This document shows, piece after piece, positions 1 through 5,709 of a stretch of 5,724 nucleotides of DNA. The notes under the pieces are model-generated. The model saw only the letters and a list, made by a program, of their open reading frames with translations. It had not been told where the DNA came from and did not search any database. The position numbers were made by a program, and so were the translations under genes. The stretch spans positions 1 through 5,724 of the forward strand of contig JAITGH010000029.1 of NCBI GenBank assembly GCA_031280855.1, in the 5' to 3' direction. The stretch comes from Oscillospiraceae bacterium. Its GTDB lineage: Bacteria > Bacillota > Clostridia > Oscillospirales > Oscillospiraceae. The stretch's first letter is position 1. Each line of letters begins with the position of its first letter.

Positions 1-1913
1 GAGAGGTTCGCCGTCAGTGCCTCGCGATCATCGACGAGAATCGCGGTAAGCTGTTCGGCGATAAGGCGAAGAAGCACGTCTTCTATCATTCGATGGTTCG
101 AGTATGCGACGCGGCGATCACGATGGCGAAGAAATACGCGGAGGCGTGCCGCCTCAAGGCGAAGTCCGCCCCGACCGAAGAGCGCGAGACCGAGCTATTG
201 CGTATGGCGGACTCGCTCGAGTGGATCATGGAGAATCCCGCACGCACCTACTGGGAGGGCTTGCAGGTTATCCTGTTCTATCAGATCATGCTTGCCACGG
301 ATTGCCAGCAGCACGGTCAATCGATGGGACGCGTGGATAAATACGTCGGACATCTGCTGGACGCTCAAATCAAGGCGGGTTCGATCACGCCGGATCAGGC
401 GCAGGAGTTCACGGACGCGTTCGTCATGCGGATCTGCGATATTATGGTCGTACACGGCGGTATGCTGAACAATCGCTCTGTTATCAGTTTGAACGAGCGC
501 GGCATGAACGCGTACATGGCGATCTATACGGGCATGACGGCAACGGGCGGTATCGTGCTCACTATCGGAGGTTCCACCACCGACGGGGAGGACGACAGCA
601 ACGAGGTCACCCGCCTGATCCTCGAGACCTACGGTCGCATGAAGATTCCCGACCCGACAGTCGCGCTGCGGATCAGCAAGAAGACTCCGGAGAAGCTGTG
701 GAGGCTGGCGATTGAGTCCAGCAAGCTCTGCGGAGGTATGCCGCAACTCCAGAATGACGAGGTCATCATTCCCGCATTGCAGCAGGACGGATTCACGTTC
801 GAGGACGCGTGCAACTATAGTATCGTCGGATGCGTTGAGCCGGGCGGCACGGGTAACGAGTGGTCAGCCTCCGGTAACGACGGTCAGAACTCCGTCTGGA
901 ATATGATGGAAGTCATGCAGTTAGTGGTCAACGGCGGAGTCAACCCGCGAAGCGGCGTAACCGCGCTGCCGTGCCCGAAACTTTACGAGTACAAGTCGTT
1001 TGACGAGGTCAAGGAATGGTTCGTCAAGCAAATGCAGTACCTCATGGATTGGACGGTATCGTACGCGTCGATGTACGAGCTGTCGTATTCGCAGAACTTC
1101 CCGTGCGTAGTCGCGTCGTCGATGATGGAGGGCTGCATGGAGTCCGGCAAGGACGTCACCGAGGGCGGCGCGAAGTATAACCGCACCGGCTTGACGGGTT
1201 GCGGCACCGCTAACATCGGCGATAGCCTCATGGTTATCAAGAAGCTCATCTTTGACGACAAGTCCGTTGACGCACGTACGCTCTACGACGCGTTGCAGGC
1301 GAATTGGGAGGGCTATGAGCAGCTTCGCCAGACGATCATTAACGAGGTTCCGCACTACGGCAACGACGTTGAGGAAGTCGACGAGCTTGCCGCGTGGGGG
1401 CTCGGCACATTCGCGAAGATCATGAAGGGTGAGCGCGGACCCCGAGGCAAGTATAGCGGCGGTACGTTCACCGTGACCGCGCATATCGGGCTTGGCGCGA
1501 TGTTAGGCGCAACTCCCGACGGGCGTAAAGCCGGAGAGCCGATCGCAGACGCGATCAGTTCCCGTCAGGGCTACGACAAGAACGGTCCGACGGCGTATCT
1601 TGTAAGTGCGGCGAAACTTCCGCACGACATACTGTCAAACGGCGACCAGCTGAACATCCGCTTCACTCCAAGCTCCGTGCGAGGGGACGAGGGCGCGCAA
1701 AAGCTTCGCGACCTGTTCGCAACGTACTTCGCGCTCGGCGGTATGCAGGTTCAGTTCAACGTCGTCAGCACTGATAAACTGCGTGAGGCTCAAGAGAATC
1801 CGCTGGAGAATAAGGATCTGATCGTCCGAATCGCGGGGTTTTCAACCTATTTCGTTACGCTTGATAAGAAGATTCAGGAGGACTTCATCACTCGTACGGA
1901 GAACTCGCTGTAA
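1..1913 (+). CDS. Glycyl radical enzyme (PFL-like, GCVE class), 5'-partial
   Basis: This is a glycyl radical enzyme of the pyruvate formate-lyase-like superfamily, cytosolic and oxygen-sensitive. The reading frame is open from the first codon at position 3, and 30 family-like residues precede the ATG at 93, so that ATG is internal and the true start lies outside. About 636 residues are visible, against roughly 780-850 for full-length relatives. The catalytic loop GCVEP has its cysteine at 831-833 and its glutamate at 837-839. The C-terminal loop RIAGFS carries the predicted radical glycine at 1836-1838, 24 residues from the end, close to the spacing in PFL. The single Cys followed by V-E fits the dehydratase/decarboxylase/C-N or C-S lyase group (such as CutC, diol dehydratase, 4-hydroxyproline dehydratase) and not true PFL, which has Cys-Cys. 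The substrate cannot be assigned. A radical SAM activase is required but is not visible; it may lie upstream. Family assignment is very secure, subtype is not. Confidence 0.95.
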   Translation, partial: EVRRQCLAIIDENRGKLFGDKAKKHVFYHSMVRVCDAAITMAKKYAEACRLKAKSAPTEERETELLRMADSLEWIMENPARTYWEGLQVILFYQIMLATDCQQHGQSMGRVDKYVGHLLDAQIKAGSITPDQAQEFTDAFVMRICDIMVVHGGMLNNRSVISLNERGMNAYMAIYTGMTATGGIVLTIGGSTTDGEDDSNEVTRLILETYGRMKIPDPTVALRISKKTPEKLWRLAIESSKLCGGMPQLQNDEVIIPALQQDGFTFEDACNYSIVGCVEPGGTGNEWSASGNDGQNSVWNMMEVMQLVVNGGVNPRSGVTALPCPKLYEYKSFDEVKEWFVKQMQYLMDWTVSYASMYELSYSQNFPCVVASSMMEGCMESGKDVTEGGAKYNRTGLTGCGTANIGDSLMVIKKLIFDDKSVDARTLYDALQANWEGYEQLRQTIINEVPHYGNDVEEVDELAAWGLGTFAKIMKGERGPRGKYSGGTFTVTAHIGLGAMLGATPDGRKAGEPIADAISSRQGYDKNGPTAYLVSAAKLPHDILSNGDQLNIRFTPSSVRGDEGAQKLRDLFATYFALGGMQVQFNVVSTDKLREAQENPLENKDLIVRIAGFSTYFVTLDKKIQEDFITRTENSL

Positions 1914-1918
1914 CTCGA

Positions 1919-1932
1919 GCGGTGGAACCGCG
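1919..1932 (+). other. T-box antiterminator-like sequence, possible remnant
   Basis: Six bases after the glycyl radical enzyme stop codon the sequence reads GCGGTGGAACCGCG. Its last 12 bases match the conserved T-box core GGTGGNACCGCG exactly. The GCGT at 1930-1933 can pair with ACGC at 1941-1944, like the short A2 helix of a T-box antiterminator. In T-boxes the UGGA bulge would pair with the end of an uncharged tRNA having U73, typically glycine or cysteine. However, the expected CCC-containing strand of the A1 helix is absent, the upstream Stem I region would lie inside coding sequence, and no same-strand gene follows before the convergent operon. The sequence also forms a simple hairpin (GCGGT at 1919-1923, ACCGC at 1927-1931). 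It may be a fragment reused as a 3' end structure, or chance. Confidence 0.25.
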
Positions 1933-1941
1933 TGACCATGA

Positions 1942-1976
1942 CGCGGATACTCAGCCACAGCGCTTGAGTATCCGCG
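1942..1976. terminator. Convergent intergenic hairpin, probable bidirectional terminator
   Basis: A perfect 12-bp stem (CGCGGATACTCA at 1942-1953, TGAGTATCCGCG at 1965-1976) encloses an 11-nt loop between two convergent genes, 28 bp after one stop codon and 24 bp before the other gene's stop on the opposite strand. The position suits a shared terminator. Neither strand has a T-tract after the stem, so it is not a canonical intrinsic terminator; it may stabilise 3' ends or act with a factor. A further copy of GCGGATAC at 1991-1998 could pair with the right arm (1968-1975), which allows an alternative fold. Confidence 0.5.
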
Positions 1977-2000
1977 CTTGGCTGTGAGCGGCGGATACGG

Positions 2001-2588
2001 CTACCGGAACTCTCTGCCCAATTTTGCATAGACGGCGATACGGCGGATTCGGCAGAACTCGACGCCAAGCGCGGAGACTGCAAGCTGAGGGCTGACGTCC
2101 GGCGGCAACGTCGCGGTAAGCGTGCGAGCGTCCTCGAGCCGCAGCGAACTTGCGCGAATCTCTATCCGTCGGACGTTGCCGCTTTTCGTCGTCTTTTCGA
2201 CGTTAATCGTCTGATCTACGGTCGGCCATTCGCCGCTTACGGCGGTCAGCTCCGATCGGACAAGCTCGATCTCGCCCGCGCCCATCATTGGCACGTACGC
2301 GCCGGTAATGTGCAGTCCGCTCGGCAGCTGCGGGTTCAATAGATCCGGCAACCGCAGGAACGATCCGACCTCCGTCTCAAGCGTTACGTCGAGGAACTCG
2401 CACACGCTTTCCTGTCCAAGCGGCAGCGGCAGTACCGCCGCCAAGATCGGGTGCGGGTTAAACCCGTCGCTATGCTTCACGGCGATCTCCGCACGATTGA
2501 ACATACGGCGGAACACGCGCATCAGATCCAAGTGCGACATGTATGCCGCAGTACCAAGCTTCTCAAACGTCAGTCTGCACTTCCGCAT
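2001..2588 (-). CDS. TIGR03936/DUF2344 radical SAM-linked protein
   Basis: The product is 195 aa and belongs to the TIGR03936 (DUF2344) family, named for its constant association with, or fusion to, TIGR03960 radical SAM proteins. Its biochemical role is unknown. Family landmarks are the N-terminal MRKCRLTFEK start, SHLDLMR at residues 18-24, and the GFNPHP segment at 42-47 followed by LPLPLGQES. The start is placed at ATG 2588 because GAGGTG at 2598-2603 lies 9 nt upstream, and because the family usually begins with a short beta strand just before the SHLD motif. A GTG at 2600 would add four residues but has no ribosome binding site. The gene lies 37 bp downstream of the radical SAM gene and is the last of the three-gene operon. 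It ends in TAG just before the convergent hairpin region. No transmembrane segment or signal peptide is seen. Confidence 0.9.
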   Translation of the reverse strand: MRKCRLTFEKLGTAAYMSHLDLMRVFRRMFNRAEIAVKHSDGFNPHPILAAVLPLPLGQESVCEFLDVTLETEVGSFLRLPDLLNPQLPSGLHITGAYVPMMGAGEIELVRSELTAVSGEWPTVDQTINVEKTTKSGNVRRIEIRASSLRLEDARTLTATLPPDVSPQLAVSALGVEFCRIRRIAVYAKLGREFR

Positions 2589-2597
2589 TTTACCACT

Positions 2598-2603
2598 CAC
2601 CTC
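2598..2603 (-). promoter_or_regulatory. Ribosome binding site deciding the DUF2344 gene start
   Basis: The minus strand reads GAGGTG, then 9 nt, then the ATG at 2588. The alternative GTG start at 2598-2600 lies inside this motif, so the later ATG is preferred. Confidence 0.7.
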
Positions 2604-2625
2604 TTCGTCTGCTTACGCCGCCGCG

Positions 2626-4254
2626 CTACTCGGTCGGATCCGTATACCCGTGGTACGGCGCATAGTAGTCCTCCGGCCACCGCACGGTGTTGACCAGCGC
2701 GTTTTGCCAGAGCTTGAAGTCGAAGAACTCGTCCCATGCCTGCAATCCCTTACCGGAGCGTGCGACCTCCAGTATCGCGTCCGCGAGTTCCCGACCGCCG
2801 GTCGCAAGCTTCCACTCGATATAGCTCACCCGCGGCTCGTGCCAGCTGAACTTGATCGACTTGCCGCGCAGACGCTCGCGCAGTATCGCAATCTTGCGCT
2901 CAAGTTCTTCGATCGAGTTCTGAACGGCGGAGGCGAACGGAGTTCCGGGCTTCGGGACGAAGCACGCCGCGCTGACGGTTACCAAGACTCCGCGCCGACG
3001 GTCTCGAGCGCTCTCGCGCCACGTCTCTAACACGCGATACGTCAGGTCGGCGATTGCGTTAACGTCCTCGTCCGTCTCTGACGGAAGCCCGATCATAAAG
3101 TACAGCTTAACCGCGCCTAATCCGCCTTGAAACCCTGTGCGGCACGCGGACAGTATGTCGTCCTCCGAGAGGTTCTTGTTGATGTGGTCGCGAAGCCGTT
3201 GCGAGCCCGCCTCCGGCGCGATCGTGAGCCCGCTCTTTCGAGTACGCTGTACGCGTCGCATTAGCTCCGGCGAGATACTGTTCGCGCGAAGCGACGGCAG
3301 ACTTAAGTTAATGTGGCGCGGCTCACAATAATCAAGCAATCTCGCGGTCAGTTCCTCGATGTGCGGGTAATCGCCCGTGGAAAGCGACGCGAGGTTCAGC
3401 TCCTGCGAGCCCGTATGCTTGAGGATCGCGATAGCTTGCCCGACGAGAGTCTCGACGCTCTTGAATCTTACGGGGGCACCGGTAAAGCACGCTTGGCAGA
3501 ACTTGCAGCCGTTCGGGCAACCGCGCATAAGCTCGAGCACTGCGCGGTCGTGCACGACCTCAACATTCGGTACGATGGGTTTCAACGGGAACGGCGCGGA
3601 GTCCAGATCGCGCACAATCCGACGCTTGACGCCCGACGCGTCCTTGGAAAGCGACGGCACGTACACGCCCTCAAGCTCCGACGCTCGCCTGAGGAACTCG
3701 CGCCGCTCAAGCCCGTTCGACTTACACTCCCGTAACAGCGCCACGACCTCTCGCAATACGTCTTCGCCATCGCCGTAAATTGCAAGGTCGACGAACGGCG
3801 CGATCGGCTCCGGGTTGACCATGCACGCACCACCCGCGATGATAAGCGGTTGCGAGTCCTCCCGCAGTTTCGCCAGCGGCTCTATCCCCGATAGCAGTAG
3901 CATCTCCGCCATCGCGGTATACGCAAGCTCATAGCCGAGCGAGAATCCGACGACATCGAACATAGAAAGCGGGTCGCCGCTTTCTATGGCGAATAGCGGC
4001 ATTTCGGCGTTGCGAAGCTCCGCCGCCATATCAGTCCACGGCGCGAAGCAACGCTCACACGCGATACCGTCCATCTGATTCAGAAGCGCGTAGAGGATCT
4101 GTATGCCAAGATTCGACATGCCAATCTCGTACGTGTCGGGGAAGCACAGCGCGAACCGAACGTCCGCACCGCGATCGGGCGCGGCAACGCCGAACTCGCC
4201 GCCGCAGTACCTTGCGGGTTTCGTCACTTTTGCCAGTATTCGGTCTATTGTCAT
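2626..4254 (-). CDS. TIGR03960-type radical SAM protein (B12-binding-like N-terminus)
   Basis: This 542-aa protein belongs to the TIGR03960 radical SAM family, often annotated as B12-binding radical SAM; its substrate is unknown. Residues about 30-190 form the family's N-terminal domain, with FPDTYEIGMSNLG at 38-50, GGACMVNPEP at 141-150 and YGDGED at 160-165. No classic DxHxxG cobalamin motif is seen, so B12 binding is uncertain. The radical SAM domain follows, with the CxxxCxxC 4Fe-4S site at C246, C250 and C253, then SLRANS (321-326), TIAPEAGS (344-351) and FVPKPGTPF (432-440). ATG 4254 is chosen because homology starts there and AAAGGA at 4265-4270 lies 10 nt upstream. Longer readings overlap the preceding gene in another frame. 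The protein stops at DPTE, shorter than the roughly 600 aa I expect for the family, and it lacks the usual PWDHID-like and Cys-containing tail. It is 28 bp downstream of the URO-D gene. Confidence 0.93.
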   Translation of the reverse strand: MTIDRILAKVTKPARYCGGEFGVAAPDRGADVRFALCFPDTYEIGMSNLGIQILYALLNQMDGIACERCFAPWTDMAAELRNAEMPLFAIESGDPLSMFDVVGFSLGYELAYTAMAEMLLLSGIEPLAKLREDSQPLIIAGGACMVNPEPIAPFVDLAIYGDGEDVLREVVALLRECKSNGLERREFLRRASELEGVYVPSLSKDASGVKRRIVRDLDSAPFPLKPIVPNVEVVHDRAVLELMRGCPNGCKFCQACFTGAPVRFKSVETLVGQAIAILKHTGSQELNLASLSTGDYPHIEELTARLLDYCEPRHINLSLPSLRANSISPELMRRVQRTRKSGLTIAPEAGSQRLRDHINKNLSEDDILSACRTGFQGGLGAVKLYFMIGLPSETDEDVNAIADLTYRVLETWRESARDRRRGVLVTVSAACFVPKPGTPFASAVQNSIEELERKIAILRERLRGKSIKFSWHEPRVSYIEWKLATGGRELADAILEVARSGKGLQAWDEFFDFKLWQNALVNTVRWPEDYYAPYHGYTDPTE

Positions 4255-4282
4255 CCGATCTATGTCCTTTATGAATTGCGGT

Positions 4283-5353
4283 TCACGCGTTACCGTAGAA
4301 CTCGCGAGAGTAACAGAATAGCTCGAAGATCGCGTCCCACGACGCTTCCGGGTCAAACGCCATGGTGGAGGTAAGCAGTCCGCCTCCGGCGGCGTAAGTA
4401 TCGACGAGTTTACGAATGTTCGCGATGGACTCGTCCTTTGACCGCGCAGGCATTGCCATGACCTCAAGCCCCACTTGACCGCCGAAGTCACGCTTGTACG
4501 CCTTGAAGTCGTTCGCACGTTCCTGGATCTGCAAGAAATCAACGCCGAGCTTCACTAAATACGGCATGAACCGCGTGATCTTCCCGCACGAGTGCTGCTG
4601 TACGACGATATCACGCGAGTGCAGGAAGTCGAAGAAGCGTTTCGTCGGCGGGAACACGATCGTCTCCATCATTTGCTCACCGAAGAACGTATCGCGCTCC
4701 GTGCCCCAGTCGTCGTGGTAGGTTACGAAGTCGAGCGGCAGATACTTGCACAGTTCCGAGACTAGCTCGATTTCGCAGTCGACGAACGCCTCGAGGAACT
4801 CGCGCACCGTTTCCGGTTCCATCGCCATCGCGACCATCGCGTCCTCGTACCCGCCCATCAAGGCGACGAGCCGCTCCGTACAGCCAAGTCCGACGTTGAC
4901 TTGCAAGACTTTCTCGGGATCGTGGCGCGTCAAGAGCTCCGCGCATCGCTCTTTTATGTTGTAGTCGGCAAGCGACGGGAACTTTACCAGCGACTTCCAG
5001 TCGGCGATATCGTCGACCATCGCGGGTACGCCTTGTTTCAGCATAGGTCCGCCCGCCTCCGGCACGAACGTCCACCACACTCCGAACTGGTCAACCCAGT
5101 CATAGCGTTCCGGGCGCGTCCAATCGTTCTCGCCCCAGCCCGTCAGGTTGGCGACCATCTCGGACTCGATGTCGGTAGTCGCGTTGGGAACCCAGGCGGG
5201 ACGGTCACGCCTGGCGGCGCGGCGGAAGTTCTCTCGATTCGGGATCGGGTAGTCGGGCGTGGGAACGTCTTGCGCTCCGCCGCCGAACATGCTTGCAGGT
5301 TTGACGAACATCTTGATTGCGGGGTCTTTATACGCCGGACGTTGGTACTTCAT
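4283..5353 (-). CDS. URO-D family protein (UroD/corrinoid methyltransferase-like fold)
   Basis: The product is 356 aa and belongs to the uroporphyrinogen decarboxylase (URO-D/COG0407) superfamily, which includes heme-pathway UroD and the zinc-dependent methyltransferases MtaA, MtbA and CmuA that move methyl groups between corrinoid proteins and thiols. Visible landmarks are HDDWGTERDTFF at residues 213-224 and HSCGK at 254-258. The H254-x-C256 pair matches two zinc ligands of the MtaA/MtbA type, and a heme UroD would not be expected to carry it. The third ligand, normally a Cys near the C-terminus after a glycine-rich strand, is replaced by the LLTSTM stretch at 326-331. It is therefore more likely a methyltransferase-like or divergent enzyme than HemE, but the substrate is unknown. 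The ATG start has a perfect AGGAGG 6 nt upstream. It is the first gene of the operon, behind a strong promoter and a leader of about 180 nt. Confidence 0.9.
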   Translation of the reverse strand: MKYQRPAYKDPAIKMFVKPASMFGGGAQDVPTPDYPIPNRENFRRAARRDRPAWVPNATTDIESEMVANLTGWGENDWTRPERYDWVDQFGVWWTFVPEAGGPMLKQGVPAMVDDIADWKSLVKFPSLADYNIKERCAELLTRHDPEKVLQVNVGLGCTERLVALMGGYEDAMVAMAMEPETVREFLEAFVDCEIELVSELCKYLPLDFVTYHDDWGTERDTFFGEQMMETIVFPPTKRFFDFLHSRDIVVQQHSCGKITRFMPYLVKLGVDFLQIQERANDFKAYKRDFGGQVGLEVMAMPARSKDESIANIRKLVDTYAAGGGLLTSTMAFDPEASWDAIFELFCYSREFYGNA

Positions 5354-5359
5354 CTTGCG

Positions 5360-5365
5360 CCTCCT
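5360..5365 (-). promoter_or_regulatory. Consensus ribosome binding site of the URO-D gene
   Basis: The minus strand reads AGGAGG, a full anti-16S match, 6 nt before the ATG at 5353. A tiny reading frame ATG-AAC-AAA-TAG (5375-5364) ends inside this motif, so its stop codon overlaps the ribosome binding site. Confidence 0.9.
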
Positions 5366-5377
5366 ATTTGTTCATTA

Positions 5378-5514
5378 GACCTGTCCTTAAAACGCCGCAG
5401 TACGAGGCGGACGACCGCCGATGTTTTTTCACAGCCTCAATTCAGCAACGGTGATGCATAGATAAAATACTTCAAGGGCGGACAACGACGTAATACGGGG
5501 TTTTAGGATAGGTC
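5378..5514. mobile_element. Putative 137-bp MITE-like element in the operon leader
   Basis: The ends form imperfect terminal inverted repeats about 27 bp long. The left end starts GACCTGTCCTTAAAAC, and the right end, read on the minus strand, starts GACCTATCCTAAAAC. The match continues inward to CGTA/TACG with three mismatches, one wobble position and one single-base bulge. A TA dinucleotide flanks each end (5376-5377 and 5515-5516). If the ends are drawn one base further out, an ATT flanks each side (5374-5376 and 5516-5518). Both patterns resemble target duplications of small transposons such as the IS630 or IS5 families, but no family is proven. The interior has no gene. It holds a GGCGG-ACGA-CCGCC hairpin (5406-5419) followed by T6 on the + strand. 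The alternative reading is a structured 5' leader RNA of the operon, closed by this long stem. Confidence 0.45.
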
Positions 5515-5539
5515 TATTGCAATTTTGTCGTACATCTCC

Positions 5540-5568
5540 ATTATACCACAATTCGGACGGAAAGTCAA
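5540..5568 (-). promoter_or_regulatory. Strong sigma-A type promoter for the URO-D/radical SAM operon
   Basis: On the minus strand, TTGACT (5563-5568) and TATAAT (5540-5545) are separated by exactly 17 bp. The sequence TGG just before TATAAT gives an extended -10 element. Predicted transcription starts near 5533, which leaves an untranslated leader of about 180 nt before the URO-D start codon. The match is one base short of full consensus and is correctly oriented for the operon. Confidence 0.85.
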
Positions 5569-5586
5569 GCAGTTTATCCGAATTGT
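5548..5586. promoter_or_regulatory. Operator-like inverted repeat over the -35 box
   Basis: A perfect 10-bp inverted repeat, ACAATTCGGA (5548-5557) and TCCGAATTGT (5577-5586), is spaced by 19 bp and centred at about 5567, on the -35 box of the leftward promoter. The left arm lies in the promoter spacer and the right arm just upstream of the -35. This is a typical place for a repressor site with two half-sites about three helical turns apart. The regulator is unknown. Confidence 0.55.
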
Positions 5587-5603
5587 AACAATAGTGTAAC
5601 AAT
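5582..5603 (-). repeat. Tandem ATTGTTACA repeat upstream of the promoter
   Basis: On the minus strand the 9-mer ATTGTTACA occurs twice with an 11-bp period (5595-5603 and 5584-5592), ending about 16 bp upstream of the -35 box. The copy nearer the promoter is also an odd palindrome, ATTGTAACAAT (5582-5592), which overlaps the right arm of the 10-bp inverted repeat. Direct repeats with an 11-bp period are typical of OmpR/PhoB-type response regulators; that link is inference. Confidence 0.5.
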
Positions 5604-5709
5604 CGCGATTCCGCGCCGCCTTAAGCCCAAAGCCGGAAGCATTTCCGACAATGCATATATGTTTGCATGAGTTTGCGAGGGTTATGACGCGGCTTTTTTG
5701 AAAAAGTAC

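Noticed and set aside
93..95. ATG as the start of the glycyl radical enzyme
   Set aside because: The frame is open upstream to the window edge and encodes family-like residues, and a protein starting here would lack the N-terminal region of the enzyme family.
195..1484. Long minus-strand frames opposite the glycyl radical enzyme (195-746, 921-1484)
   Set aside because: They are shadows of a GC-rich gene. Their translations are rich in Arg, His and Leu with no family motif, and they have no ribosome binding site.
2589..2600. GTG start for the DUF2344 protein
   Set aside because: The GTG lies within the ribosome binding site that serves the ATG at 2588, and it has no binding site of its own.
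2308..3030. 240-residue plus-strand frame crossing two minus-strand genes
   Set aside because: It lies antisense to the clear radical SAM and DUF2344 genes, has low-complexity composition and no recognisable domain.
4255..4542. A 96-residue N-terminal extension of the radical SAM protein
   Set aside because: It overlaps the URO-D coding sequence in another frame, is Arg/Ser-rich and low in family likeness, and the homologous start MTIDRI has its own ribosome binding site.
5406..5429. Plus-strand intrinsic terminator (GGCGG/CCGCC hairpin followed by T6)
   Set aside because: The stem is only 5 bp, four bases separate it from the T-tract, and no plus-strand gene precedes it. It is mentioned as part of the inverted repeat element instead.
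4901..5461. 186-residue plus-strand frame antisense to the URO-D gene and its leader
   Set aside because: The opposite strand encodes a clear family protein with a consensus start. This frame has no family features and runs across the inverted repeat element.
5354..5533. Cobalamin, SAM or other known riboswitch in the operon leader
   Set aside because: No B12-box-like or SAM-riboswitch core sequence was seen by eye. A covariance-model search would settle it.
5651..5668. ATGCA/TGCAT inverted repeat as an operator
   Set aside because: The 5-bp arms with an 8-bp A/T-rich spacer are too short to distinguish from chance.
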